From NCBI GenBank assembly GCA_964451785.1, contig CAYVJG010000021.1, positions 1 to 46,661 on the forward strand: DNA of 46,661 nucleotides. The letters run 5' to 3'. Of this stretch, positions 1 to 8,457 are shown one piece after another. This stretch comes from JAJYSO01 sp964451785. Its GTDB lineage: Bacteria > Bacteroidota > Bacteroidia > Flavobacteriales > Flavobacteriaceae. Numbering within the stretch: the first letter of the stretch is position 1; every line of letters begins with the position of its first letter. The position numbers and the translations under genes are program-made. The notes beneath the pieces were generated by a model, which ran no database searches, was not told the DNA's origin, and was given only the letters and a program-made list of their open reading frames with translations.

Positions 1-325
1 TCTTTCTTTGATGAGGATACTTGATTTTTGCTTTTACTCTCGCTGCCGCACGAATTCTTTCGTGTGATAGCATGCTGTTTTGATTATAGCAACAAAAATA
101 TATTTGATTTCGATTGTACCACACGATACAAGCCTGCGGTAGCGGCGAGCTTGGTTGACTGTCTTTGACTATCGGCTCTTAGCCTGTCATCCTGAAAAAT
201 TTCGACCTTAAGGAGAAATTTATTCAGGATCTCGACCTGCTAAGAAAGATTGTTCATAGTATCAGCACATGAGATCCTGAATCAAGTTCAGGATGACACT
301 CGTTTTCTCTTCGACAAACACTCAC
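1..325. repeat. Intergenic repeat mosaic with nested inverted repeats
   Basis: No gene is visible. The stretch contains two nested inverted repeats. The outer arms are TGTCATCCTGA (185-195) and TCAGGATGACA (288-298). The inner arms are ATTCAGGATCTC (222-233) and GAGATCCTGAAT (271-282). A small hairpin with 8-bp arms lies at 274-294. The segment 189-238 is related to 3855-3903 in another gap, and the first bases resemble 9027-9050. It lies downstream of the leftward glycosylasparaginase gene and could fold in its transcript, but no U-tract follows. Confidence 0.6.
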
Positions 326-1315
326 TTACAAGGCGTATTTCCCTTCTAAAATTCTGTTTTGAGTGTTATCTCTCACGGCATAAGTAAATCCTTTTTGAAT
401 ACAATAGGCGCCGACTTCTCCGGTTTTACTCAAAGCGAGGTAGCCCACTTGAATATCCTTAATGTCTTTCCCGCGACGTTTCAACAGTTTAATAATGCGT
501 TTTACGGCTTCTTCGCAAGCTTTTTGAGGGGAAAGTCCTAAACGCATTAGTTCGACCACCGAATAACTTCCTACGGTGCGTATAACTTCTTCACCTACAC
601 CTGTAGCCGTAGCGCCACCGACTTCGTTGTCCACATAAAGTCCGGCGCCAATTATAGGAGAATCTCCCACACGTCCGTGCATTTTATAGGCCATTCCACT
701 AGTTGTACATGCTCCTGATAAATTGCCTTGACTATCGAGCGCCAACATCCCGATGGTATCGTGGTTTTCAATATTTGCAATCGGTTTATAATTGCTATCC
801 TTTAACCAACGTTTCCACTCGCGTTTAGATTTAGGGGTCAAGAGGTTTATTTTTTCAAAACCTTGACCTACGGCAAACTGCAAAGCTCCTTCACCTACAA
901 GCATTACGTGCGGAGTATTTTCCATCACTTTTCGCGCTACAGAAACAGGGTGCATAATGTGTTCTAGGCAAGCTACGGAGCCAATATTAGCCATTTCGTC
1001 CATAATACAAGCATCTAAGGTGACATGCCCATCGCGGTCGGGACGCCCACCATAGCCTACGCTGCGTTCATCAGGGTCAGCCTCCGTAATGCGTACACCG
1101 GCCTCAACGGCATCAAGCGCTTTTCCGCCTTGATTTAGTACTTTCCAAGCCCCTTCATTGGCTTTTTGTCCAAAATCCCAAGTGGAAATGACAATGGGCT
1201 TATTGACAGACTTTGGCGCAGTAGTTTGCAGTAATTCTGCCGCTTGCGTCGGCGCCACAGCTAAAGTGGCCGAAGCGGCGCCTATAGTTTTTATAAATTT
1301 TCTTCTATTCGTCAT
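326..1315 (-). CDS. Glycosylasparaginase (N4-(beta-N-acetylglucosaminyl)-L-asparaginase), Ntn hydrolase
   Basis: 329 residues. It hydrolyses the GlcNAc-asparagine bond left after glycoprotein breakdown. The family is made as a precursor that self-cleaves before a threonine, which becomes the N-terminal nucleophile. Here the NHDTIGM motif places that threonine at residue 187, followed by the conserved GRVGDSPIIGAG stretch (about 214-225) and GATATGVGEE (about 234-243). The N-terminus MTNRRKFIKTIGAASATLA looks like a twin-arginine (Tat) signal, so folded export to the periplasm is likely. Flavobacterial (Elizabethkingia) glycosylasparaginase is a well-known member of this family. The GH20 hexosaminidase upstream on the same strand fits a shared role in glycan removal, but a terminator and a repeat fragment separate the two, so they are probably not one transcript. 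Confidence 0.93.
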   Translation of the reverse strand: MTNRRKFIKTIGAASATLAVAPTQAAELLQTTAPKSVNKPIVISTWDFGQKANEGAWKVLNQGGKALDAVEAGVRITEADPDERSVGYGGRPDRDGHVTLDACIMDEMANIGSVACLEHIMHPVSVARKVMENTPHVMLVGEGALQFAVGQGFEKINLLTPKSKREWKRWLKDSNYKPIANIENHDTIGMLALDSQGNLSGACTTSGMAYKMHGRVGDSPIIGAGLYVDNEVGGATATGVGEEVIRTVGSYSVVELMRLGLSPQKACEEAVKRIIKLLKRRGKDIKDIQVGYLALSKTGEVGAYCIQKGFTYAVRDNTQNRILEGKYAL

Positions 1316-1328
1316 AACAATGTGTTTT

Positions 1329-1364
1329 ATACGGAAATGATTTTTGAAATAGACTAACTATTTT
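1329..1364 (+). repeat. Left-end fragment of the 162-bp MITE-like element
   Basis: These 36 bases match the first 36 bases of the elements at 13844-14005 and 42770-42931 with two mismatches, starting at the same terminal ATACGGAAATGA. The similarity then stops. The fragment lies 14 bp upstream of the glycosylasparaginase start codon, so it would form part of that gene's leader or promoter region. It is a decayed or internally deleted copy. Confidence 0.7.
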
Positions 1365-1382
1365 AAATATCACTTATTAATC

Positions 1383-1427
1383 AAAAAAGGATACCCTAAT
1401 GTCATCAGATGAAACAATTAGGGTATC
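1383..1427 (-). terminator. Rho-independent terminator of the GH20 gene
   Basis: Perfect 11-bp stem GATACCCTAAT (1390-1400) / ATTAGGGTATC (1417-1427). Read leftward it is followed by CCTTTTTT. It lies 25 bp beyond the stop codon of the leftward hexosaminidase gene. Confidence 0.85.
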
Positions 1428-1452
1428 TATGAGTTAAAACTAATCCTTCTGT

Positions 1453-3708
1453 TTAAAAAACAGCTATTTCATCGATAAAGATGTAAGCCGGATGGCCTGC
1501 TCCGCCTCGTCCTTCAGGAATATTGCCTATCGTTTGGGCAGTGACCTTGAGGTAATGCGCGTGTTGAGTTCCTAAATTTAAATCGATTTTACCCTTAGCA
1601 GATTTAATGTCTTGCTGATCAAGTGTTTTTAAAGTCTTAAACGACTTTCCATCATCAGAGACTGAAACAACTATTTTTTTAGGCAAATAAATCCAACTGC
1701 CATTGCGATCAAGGACTGTAAATTTGACATTATTAAATTTTGTTTGGCGCCCAAAATCAATAGTTGCCACCATATCTTTACCTTGAAAACCTAGCCAATT
1801 GCGACCGTGGTTTTCGGGATTGCCATAAATGCCGTTTACCAAACTCAATGCTCCTCCGTCGTTATACCCACGTGAAGCCGGAGTTTCCAATTGAATAGCT
1901 TTTCCAGTAGATTTAGAGACTTTAAAATCTTGAATCGTAATATGACTCAAGCGCTTTTCCTTGTCAAAGTAAGCCGCTTTAACGGTTTGCGATTTCATAA
2001 TCGGCAATGGATATTGATAAACCGGCGAGTCTACAGTCGGATCAGAACCATCAGTGGTATAGTGAATTTGCGTTGTGCCTTGTGAGTTTGATAAGGCATA
2101 ATACAATTGACCATTTTCTTTAGAAATCTTTCCTTTCACTTCAAAAACAGCGGGACTATAATCAATTCCGCGACGCTCTAAAGTTGGGAAATGTGCAATC
2201 ACGCGATTTTCAAAATTTTTGTAATGTTCAGGCTCATTGGTTCCCCAAGCCACTTCAGACAAGGCCATCATACGCGGAAAAATCATGTATTCTACTTTGT
2301 CAAAAGTTGGAATGTACTCGGTCCATAAATTAGCTTGTGTGCCCCAAATATATTGTTCTTGTTCAGGAGAAATTCCTTCGGGAATTGGGTTGTAACTATA
2401 CACGCGTTCTAGGGGCAAATAGCCGCCAATAGCAAGTGGTTCACTCTTCGGATTACCTTGATAATAATCGAAATAATTATAGGTATTAGGCGTCATGATG
2501 ACTTTATGATGACTCTTAGCCGCTTTGATACCACCAGCTTCACCTCGCCAACTCATAACCGTAGCGTTAGGCGCCAAGCCGCCTTGCAAGATCTCGTCCC
2601 AACCGATGATTTCTTTACCTTTAGAGTTAATATATTTTTCCATTCGGGTGATGAAATAACTTTGTACTTCTTCTTCGGTTTCAAAGCCTTTTTCTTTCAT
2701 TAAGTTTTGAACAAAATCGCTCTCTTCCCATTGTGTTTTATGGGCTTCATCGCCGCCGACATGGATGTATTTATAAGGAAATAGCTCAACAACTTCATCA
2801 ATAACTCCTTCTAGAAAGTGGAACGTTTTTTCAGAAGGCTCAAAAATCACATCAGAAATTCCCCAGCGTTTCCATACTTCAACAGAATCTTTTGTACAAC
2901 CTAGTTCCGGATAAGCTGCAATAGCTGCTTGAGCATGACCCGGCATTTCGATTTCAGGAATCACATCAATGTGCAATTTTTTGGCATAAGCCACCACTTT
3001 TTTGATGTCTTCCTGTGTATAAAATCCGCCGTAGCGTTTATTGTCAAAGTTATTATCGGTATAATGCCCAACCATCGATCCACTGCGCCAAGCGCCAACT
3101 TCAGTCAACTTAGGGTATTTTTTTATCTCTATACGCCAGCCTTGATCATCGGTAAGATGCCAGTGAAATTTATTCAACTTAAATGTCGCCATATAATCGA
3201 GGTAATTCATCACCTCTTCAGTTGTAAAAAAGTGACGACACACATCAAGGTGCATCCCGCGGTAAGCAAATTTAGGTTGATCTTTAATCTCTAAATACGG
3301 TAACTGCAAATCTGCTTTGTGCTCATCGATGATTTGCAATAAGGTTTGCAAACCATAAAATAAACCTTTGTTGGTTGGCGCTGCAATATCTACACCATTT
3401 TCATCTATAGTTAATTCGTAATAACCCTCGTTATTTTCAGGTTTCGGATGAATGTAAGAGGTTGTAATATCAGCACGGCGTTTCACCAATTTAATATCCT
3501 GTGAAACTATATTTTTGAGGCGTTTCACAAAGTAATCCAGCTCAGGAACGCGCTTATCTTTTTCTATCTGAATTGGAGTGTTAAGTTGATAATGACCTGC
3601 TGACACTTTTAGGTGTTGAGGCTTAGGAATAATGGTGTGTTGCGCAAAACTGCAGCTTCCCCACAACAAGGCACAGCACAAAATAAGGGTGTTTACTAGT
3701 TTCATCAT
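1453..3708 (-). CDS. Beta-N-acetylhexosaminidase, GH20, secreted
   Basis: 751 residues. It releases terminal GlcNAc or GalNAc from glycans or chitooligosaccharides by substrate-assisted catalysis. A signal peptide (about 1-22, ending SCSFAQ) is followed by a GH20b N-terminal domain (about 25-145) and the catalytic barrel (about 147-500). The signature HVGGDEAH gives the catalytic Asp320-Glu321 pair. HYTTDGSDPT (about 555-565) marks a chitobiase/HEX C-terminal Ig-like domain. The last 140 residues look like an F5/8 type C (discoidin-like) sugar-binding domain. No T9SS tail or lipobox is evident, so a periplasmic location is the simplest reading. Two adjacent ATGs (3708 and 3705) are possible starts. 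A full bipartite promoter lies directly upstream. Confidence 0.96.
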   Translation of the reverse strand: MMKLVNTLILCCALLWGSCSFAQHTIIPKPQHLKVSAGHYQLNTPIQIEKDKRVPELDYFVKRLKNIVSQDIKLVKRRADITTSYIHPKPENNEGYYELTIDENGVDIAAPTNKGLFYGLQTLLQIIDEHKADLQLPYLEIKDQPKFAYRGMHLDVCRHFFTTEEVMNYLDYMATFKLNKFHWHLTDDQGWRIEIKKYPKLTEVGAWRSGSMVGHYTDNNFDNKRYGGFYTQEDIKKVVAYAKKLHIDVIPEIEMPGHAQAAIAAYPELGCTKDSVEVWKRWGISDVIFEPSEKTFHFLEGVIDEVVELFPYKYIHVGGDEAHKTQWEESDFVQNLMKEKGFETEEEVQSYFITRMEKYINSKGKEIIGWDEILQGGLAPNATVMSWRGEAGGIKAAKSHHKVIMTPNTYNYFDYYQGNPKSEPLAIGGYLPLERVYSYNPIPEGISPEQEQYIWGTQANLWTEYIPTFDKVEYMIFPRMMALSEVAWGTNEPEHYKNFENRVIAHFPTLERRGIDYSPAVFEVKGKISKENGQLYYALSNSQGTTQIHYTTDGSDPTVDSPVYQYPLPIMKSQTVKAAYFDKEKRLSHITIQDFKVSKSTGKAIQLETPASRGYNDGGALSLVNGIYGNPENHGRNWLGFQGKDMVATIDFGRQTKFNNVKFTVLDRNGSWIYLPKKIVVSVSDDGKSFKTLKTLDQQDIKSAKGKIDLNLGTQHAHYLKVTAQTIGNIPEGRGGAGHPAYIFIDEIAVF

Positions 3709-3725
3709 ATAAAAAGGGATTCCTA

Positions 3726-3754
3726 CAAATATAACAGAAAAATCGACAGGACAA
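3726..3754 (-). promoter_or_regulatory. Bacteroidota-type promoter of the GH20 gene
   Basis: On the minus strand TTG (3754-3752) is followed 18 nt later by TATATTTG (3733-3726), a full match to TTG-N18/19-TAnnTTTG. The start codon is 17 bp downstream of the -7 box. Confidence 0.75.
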
Positions 3755-3854
3755 AGTTAATCCTGAAGTGCTCGTATTTTTTTTGACGAAGGAAGTTTCT
3801 ATTTTTTAGGTTTGATCCGCCCTAAAGGGAGTCGAAAAAACTAGCTTCTTAGTC

Positions 3855-3957
3855 AGCCTGAAAAGTTTCAACCCCAAGGAGAAATTTATTCAAGAGCTCA
3901 ACGAGTTGAGGTGGATTCCGTATTCCGTGTTCCGTGTTCTGTATTCCGTGTTCCGTA
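3855..3957. repeat. Dispersed repeat word plus ATTCCGT-type short tandem repeat
   Basis: 3855-3903 is a diverged copy of 189-238. It is followed at about 3912-3957 by several irregular tandem units of the type ATTCCGTGTTCCGT. Similar short tracts occur near 8503-8550, 8790-8820, 9301-9355 and 29005-29045. No gene is visible between 3709 and 4014. Confidence 0.6.
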
Positions 3958-3991
3958 AAAAAAATCCTGAACCGTTAAGATTCAGGATTTT
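3957..3991 (-). terminator. Terminator of the wza-wzc operon
   Basis: 11-bp stem AAAATCCTGAA (3961-3971) / TTCAGGATTTT (3981-3991). Read leftward it continues into a run of T. It lies just past the stop codon of the tyrosine kinase gene. Confidence 0.8.
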
Positions 3992-4014
3992 ATAAATATT
4001 CATTTATTCAGATA

Positions 4015-6426
4015 TTACTTCTTCCAGAATTTCCAACTGCGTTTGTGAGCATCTTCTGAGTAACCATAGCCATAACCGTAGTTGTAACTGTAACCATAGC
4101 CGTAGCCGGATTTTTCACTGACTCCGTTAAGTACGATACCCACTTTTTTGAGTTTGCCAGAATCTTTTAAAGCTTTAATATGGTTGAGTAATCTAATATC
4201 TGTATGTCTTGAGCGCGTCATATAAAGGGTGACATCTGCATTTTGAGAAATCAACAAAGTATCAGTCACCAATATAGTTGGAGCGGTATCGACAATAACG
4301 TAATCATAGCGTTCGCGTGCCTCCGCGATCAACTCTTCAAAACGACCATTAATCAATAACTCAGCAGGATTAGGCGGAATTTGACCAGCGATAATCAAAT
4401 CGAGATTTTTGAAATACAAATCTCCACGGTTGAGCAAGTCGTCAAACTTAACACCTGAGTTATTTAAATAGGCCGAAACGCCAATGCTATTTTTGTCTTT
4501 GTTATAGTAATTGTGGGTTTGTGGGTTGCGCAAATCACAGCCGATCATCAACACTTTTTTACCTGTAGCCGCTAAGGCATGCGCCGTATTTAGAGCTGTA
4601 AAGGTTTTACCTTCGCCTTTAATGGTTGAAGTAACAAAAATAACTTGACTCTGATGCGCTTGATCAGATTTCGCTTTAAAATAACCCAAGTTAGTACGCA
4701 AAATACGGAAGGCTTCAGCCAAGACACTCAGGTCATTTTTCTTAATCAGCTTATTGGCATTTTTGTCGAGCTCAGGCACTTCAGCCAAAACAGGCGTATT
4801 TGGTAGAACACGCTCTATATCTTCACGTGTACCGATTTTAGTATCGAGTAAAAATTTGATGTAAAGGATACCAAAAGGGATTAAAGCACCTAAAATCAGG
4901 GCAGCGAGATAAATGAGTTTCTTTTTAGGAGAAACCGGGATAGGATTGCTGTAAGCGTAATCAACCACCTTTATGCTAGGTGATGTTGTGGCGTATTGCA
5001 AGGCTGCTTCTTCGCGTTTTTGCAACAAGAACAAGTAAAGTTTTTCTTTAATTTCTTGTTGGCGCATAATAGCGCGTACTGCTTTTTCCTTTTGAGGAAT
5101 TTTATGAAGATTTCCTGAAGATAAGGCTTCGCGTTTTTCAAAATTCTCAAGCGACAGGCTCAAATTGCTAATATAGCCATTGACACTTTGTAAAATATTA
5201 CCTTTGAGTTGGTCTAATTTTGAATCTACAGCTTGCACTGCCGGGTTTTTAGGGGTTGCAGAAAGCAACAGTTCATTGCGTTCTAAGACCGTTTCGTTAT
5301 ACATTTTTGTCAAATCGTTGACAGAGCTGCTTTCTAGTCCTAAGTTAGCAGGAAGTAGACTGTATTTCTCTCCCGTAAGCAATTCTTCTTTAAAGGCTTT
5401 TGCCAACTCGCGCTGTAGGCTTGTTTGAAAACGTTCTGCTTCTGAACTGAGTTCTTTCTCAAATAATTGTTTTGAGGTAGATTCAATAGTGACGAGACCG
5501 TGTTGTTCTTTATAATTTACTAAACCGGTTTCAACGGTATCCAATTCTTTTGAGAGCAAGACTAAACGCTCTGCAATAAAATCTTCTGTGCGTTTTGATA
5601 TGATGCGTTTATCGCGCATGCCATCGGTGTTAAACTTGCTGATAAGCGTGTCTAAGATGGCTTGGTTCTTCAGTTTATTAGAGCCTTGGTATGACAAGCT
5701 CAAGATATCGCTTTCTTTTCCTACAGGCGCAATAGTGATTTTAGCAATCAATGCGTCAATAGCATTATTTGTTGACCGGTGTGAAAAGAAAAATGTATTG
5801 TCTTTGAGTTCATTTAAAGGTTCTACATAGGCAGATCTCGAGCTAATTTTAAATTTATAATCGGCCAATTCTACCGATTGGTTATAGGTAAGTGTTTTTG
5901 TATCAGTATCGTAATTAGTGACGCTAATTTCAAATTGAGTCGCGCTGAGGTAATGCAACTTAAATACCGGAATTTCTTCGCCAGGACTGCGCTCGCTATC
6001 TATCTTTTGCCAGTGAACTTCAAAAGGTATTTGAGCGTCCCATACTTCAACCGTATTGATTTCTTCTTCTTTTAAATAAGTTGTATTCAGCTTTAAACTA
6101 TGCACCACTGAATCGAGAAGGCGTCTTGATTTGAGGACTTCAATTTCGTTTTCTAAATTGACATCGCGATTACTGAATAAGCTTGCCGCGCCATCTAGTC
6201 CTGAAAGGTCAATGCCATTTTCCTTTTCTTTTAAAATTTTAATTTCAGCATCTGTCTGGTAGACATTTGTTGCGTAGCGATTAAATAAAAAAGCTAAAAC
6301 TAAAGCCGCAGCAACACCAATTACAAACCAGCGCCAGTATTGAAGATATTTAAACAGTAAGCGTTTGAGGTCTTCTTGTTGATTCTCTTCTTCTTGCATC
6401 AAAGGATTTGGGACATTCTCGTTCAT
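4015..6426 (-). CDS. Wzc-like polysaccharide co-polymerase / bacterial tyrosine autokinase
   Basis: 803 residues. Inner-membrane protein that controls chain length and export of capsule or exopolysaccharide together with the Wza-type channel encoded just upstream. The first membrane segment is at about 34-55 (WFVIGVAAALVLAFLF), followed by a large periplasmic Wzz/coiled-coil region. The second membrane segment (about 505-528) is preceded by a proline-rich PCP motif. The cytoplasmic BY-kinase domain has Walker A STIKGEGKT (Lys607), Walker A' MIGCDLRNP and Walker B VIVDTAP. The C-terminus (773-803) carries eight tyrosines in GYGYGYSYNYGYGYGYS, the usual autophosphorylation tail. No cognate phosphatase gene is next to it. 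It begins 18 bp after the wza-like stop codon, so the two are co-transcribed. Confidence 0.95.
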   Translation of the reverse strand: MNENVPNPLMQEEENQQEDLKRLLFKYLQYWRWFVIGVAAALVLAFLFNRYATNVYQTDAEIKILKEKENGIDLSGLDGAASLFSNRDVNLENEIEVLKSRRLLDSVVHSLKLNTTYLKEEEINTVEVWDAQIPFEVHWQKIDSERSPGEEIPVFKLHYLSATQFEISVTNYDTDTKTLTYNQSVELADYKFKISSRSAYVEPLNELKDNTFFFSHRSTNNAIDALIAKITIAPVGKESDILSLSYQGSNKLKNQAILDTLISKFNTDGMRDKRIISKRTEDFIAERLVLLSKELDTVETGLVNYKEQHGLVTIESTSKQLFEKELSSEAERFQTSLQRELAKAFKEELLTGEKYSLLPANLGLESSSVNDLTKMYNETVLERNELLLSATPKNPAVQAVDSKLDQLKGNILQSVNGYISNLSLSLENFEKREALSSGNLHKIPQKEKAVRAIMRQQEIKEKLYLFLLQKREEAALQYATTSPSIKVVDYAYSNPIPVSPKKKLIYLAALILGALIPFGILYIKFLLDTKIGTREDIERVLPNTPVLAEVPELDKNANKLIKKNDLSVLAEAFRILRTNLGYFKAKSDQAHQSQVIFVTSTIKGEGKTFTALNTAHALAATGKKVLMIGCDLRNPQTHNYYNKDKNSIGVSAYLNNSGVKFDDLLNRGDLYFKNLDLIIAGQIPPNPAELLINGRFEELIAEARERYDYVIVDTAPTILVTDTLLISQNADVTLYMTRSRHTDIRLLNHIKALKDSGKLKKVGIVLNGVSEKSGYGYGYSYNYGYGYGYSEDAHKRSWKFWKK

Positions 6427-6444
6427 GAAACCAAGGAGATTGTG

Positions 6445-7209
6445 TTAGTTGTTAAATATGATCACGGCGGCACTGAGCAAAATAGAGGCTACAGACAGCA
6501 CATTGCCTACACTTCCTATAAATCCTGCGGTTTTAACTTTAGGGTTATTAGGTTGTACATAGACGATATCATTTTGTTTCAAGTAGTAAAAAGGACTATT
6601 CATCCAGTCACTTTTAGTCAAATCAATGTATTTGTGAATACGTTTGCCATCTTGTTGGCGTATAATTAACACATTTTGGCGTTCACCTCTTATAGTCAAA
6701 TCACCAGCCAAGCCTAATGCTTGTGGTAGTGTAATATGCTCTTCACTTAACGTAAAAGTTCCTGGTCTGGCGACTTCGCCTATCACCGAAATTTTATAAT
6801 TGACAATGCGTACAGATACGGCCGGATTGATGATGTAGTCGCTTAGCTTTTTCTTTAATTTAGCTTCAACTTGTTGAGTGGTAAGTCCCTCAACAGTAAT
6901 TTTGCCGAGTTGTGGAAAATTAATAGCGCCTTCTTTATTTACTTGATAACCATCGAGTTGAATCATCTCAGTAGTTCGTGCCGTACTTGGCGACGTCCCT
7001 TTTTCAAATTGGTAAGGTAATATACTGGCTGGATTTAAAGCTGTTAAACGGATGTATAAGATATCACTAGGCTGAATCTCCGTTTTTAACACGAGAGAAT
7101 CCAGGGGTTCAAGATAGGTGTCTTCTATATCTTGAAAATACAACACGTCTTTTTTTGAAGCACAGCTCACTAAAGACAATACTAACAAACAGAATAAAAG
7201 CTTTTTCAT
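6445..7209 (-). CDS. Wza-like polysaccharide export lipoprotein
   Basis: 254 residues from the chosen start. Outer-membrane polysaccharide export protein with a Poly_export domain (about 40-140, including INFPQLGKITVEGLT) and a following SLBB-type domain (YKISVIGEVARPGTFTLSEE). A hydrophobic C-terminal segment (GFIGSVGNVLSVASILLSAAVIIF) could span the membrane. The signal MKKLLFCLLVLSLVSC has a lipobox Cys at 16. An in-frame ATG exists at 7245, but it lies upstream of a TATCTTTG -7 box (7223-7216) and adds 12 residues before the signal peptide, so 7209 is preferred. First gene of the export operon; wzc follows after 18 bp. Confidence 0.92.
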   Translation of the reverse strand: MKKLLFCLLVLSLVSCASKKDVLYFQDIEDTYLEPLDSLVLKTEIQPSDILYIRLTALNPASILPYQFEKGTSPSTARTTEMIQLDGYQVNKEGAINFPQLGKITVEGLTTQQVEAKLKKKLSDYIINPAVSVRIVNYKISVIGEVARPGTFTLSEEHITLPQALGLAGDLTIRGERQNVLIIRQQDGKRIHKYIDLTKSDWMNSPFYYLKQNDIVYVQPNNPKVKTAGFIGSVGNVLSVASILLSAAVIIFNN

Positions 7210-7215
7210 AGCTCG

Positions 7216-7223
7216 CAAAGATA
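7216..7223 (-). promoter_or_regulatory. -7 box of the wza-wzc operon
   Basis: TATCTTTG on the minus strand, a full TAnnTTTG match. Its last base is only 6 bp from the ATG at 7209, so transcription would start at or next to the start codon. No TTG was found at the usual upstream spacing. Confidence 0.5.
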
Positions 7224-7245
7224 AAATAATATTTAAAACAGACAC

Positions 7246-7595
7246 ATAACTTCGTTAATTGTCTTGTTTTTAAACAGCTGATTGGTTTATTATACGTATG
7301 CACTATTTACAAATGAACCAAACAATATCAGGTAGTTAGCTCAAAATATCCCACTATTGATTTCGTTACACATTTGATTTAGCATAAAACAAATTTTTAA
7401 CAAACATAATTCTTTTCCTTTAACTTATCAATATACCGCAAGTAATGTTATTGTTTATTAACATATTCTCGCTTTTATTTCTACAAACAGTTATTTGTAA
7501 GTTAAAAGTAAAAGCAATTTAAGAAATTTAACTGAACTAAACAGACAAAACAGTTAGTTTATTCTATAAACACATCTACAAACCCCATATTACTG
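7246..7595. other. Divergent intergenic region, AT-rich, no gene
   Basis: About 350 bp between the leftward polysaccharide operon and the rightward nuclease gene. It is strongly AT-rich. No convincing ORF, RNA gene or repeat was seen. It must hold the regulatory sequences for both directions. Confidence 0.6.
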
Positions 7596-7603
7596 TATAT
7601 TTG
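7596..7603 (+). promoter_or_regulatory. -7 box of the S1/P1 nuclease gene
   Basis: TATATTTG, a full match to TAnnTTTG, 69 bp upstream of the ATG at 7672. No TTG at the expected upstream distance. Confidence 0.5.
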
Positions 7604-7671
7604 TGAAGTCATACTAAGGTTATACCTGTAACGCACAAGGATTAGGCCCTAGTATCAATTATAAAAACTTT

Positions 7672-8457
7672 ATGATGAAGAAGCTCTTGATTGCCGCAAG
7701 TGTATTAATTTACAGTATATCAGCCTTTGCAGGCCAACCTTATTGGGGAAAAACAGGCCATCGTACAACTGCCGAAATTGCCAGTCACTATTTGAGTAAA
7801 TCTGCTCAAAAACAAATTGCTCAGCTTTTAAATCACCAAAGTTTAGCATTGGTATCCACCTATGGAGATGATATCAAAAGTGATCATAGTTACGACGCTT
7901 ATAAAGTGTGGCATTACATCAACATTGCTGACGGGCAAACTTATGAAGAAGCCAAAGCAAGTGTCAAAAAGCCCAATATCATTACTGCTATAAATGAATG
8001 TATAGCCGGCTTAAAATCTGATTCTACACCGAGAGACAAAAAAGTGTTTTATCTCAAGATGCTCGTTCATCTTATGGGCGATTTACACCAACCTTTACAC
8101 GCAGGACATCCTGAAGATTACGGTGGCAACAAGATTATCGTTTTCTGGTTTGACGAGGTGAGCAACTTACACCGTGTGTGGGATGAGGATATGATTAACT
8201 CTTACCAAATGAGTTATTCTGAACTCGCTCAAAACCGCCAATATCTTTCTAAACAAGACTTACAAGCCATGCAAGCAGGCACGCTTGAAGACTGGTTATC
8301 TGAAAGTTTAATCTTAGCCGACAAGGTATATGATTCGGCTGAAAACGGCTGGCACTTAAGCTACAAATACATGTACAATTGGATGCCTGTAGTGCGTCAA
8401 CAACTTCAAAAAGGAGGCGTTCGTCTAGCAAAAGTACTCAACGAGATTTTTGACTAA
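7672..8457 (+). CDS. Secreted S1/P1-family nuclease
   Basis: 261 residues. Trinuclear-zinc phosphodiesterase/3'-nucleotidase that degrades single-stranded RNA and DNA, probably for nucleotide scavenging. Signal peptide about 1-20 (ISAFA). All nine zinc ligands of the P1 pattern can be matched: Trp25 and His30 (WGKTGH), Asp66 or 67, His81 (VWHYIN), His133, Asp137 and His143 (HLMGDLHQPLHAG), His167 and Asp171 (LHRVWDED). In P1 the tryptophan is the mature N-terminus. Here the predicted signal cleavage leaves four residues (GQPY) before it unless there is further trimming. Single gene facing away from the polysaccharide operon. The ATGs at 7672 and 7675 are equally possible starts. Confidence 0.95.
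   Translation: MMKKLLIAASVLIYSISAFAGQPYWGKTGHRTTAEIASHYLSKSAQKQIAQLLNHQSLALVSTYGDDIKSDHSYDAYKVWHYINIADGQTYEEAKASVKKPNIITAINECIAGLKSDSTPRDKKVFYLKMLVHLMGDLHQPLHAGHPEDYGGNKIIVFWFDEVSNLHRVWDEDMINSYQMSYSELAQNRQYLSKQDLQAMQAGTLEDWLSESLILADKVYDSAENGWHLSYKYMYNWMPVVRQQLQKGGVRLAKVLNEIFD

Noticed and set aside
7109..7303. 64-codon leftward ORF at the start of the wza-like gene
   Set aside because: Overlaps the wza-like signal peptide in another frame; a shadow ORF.
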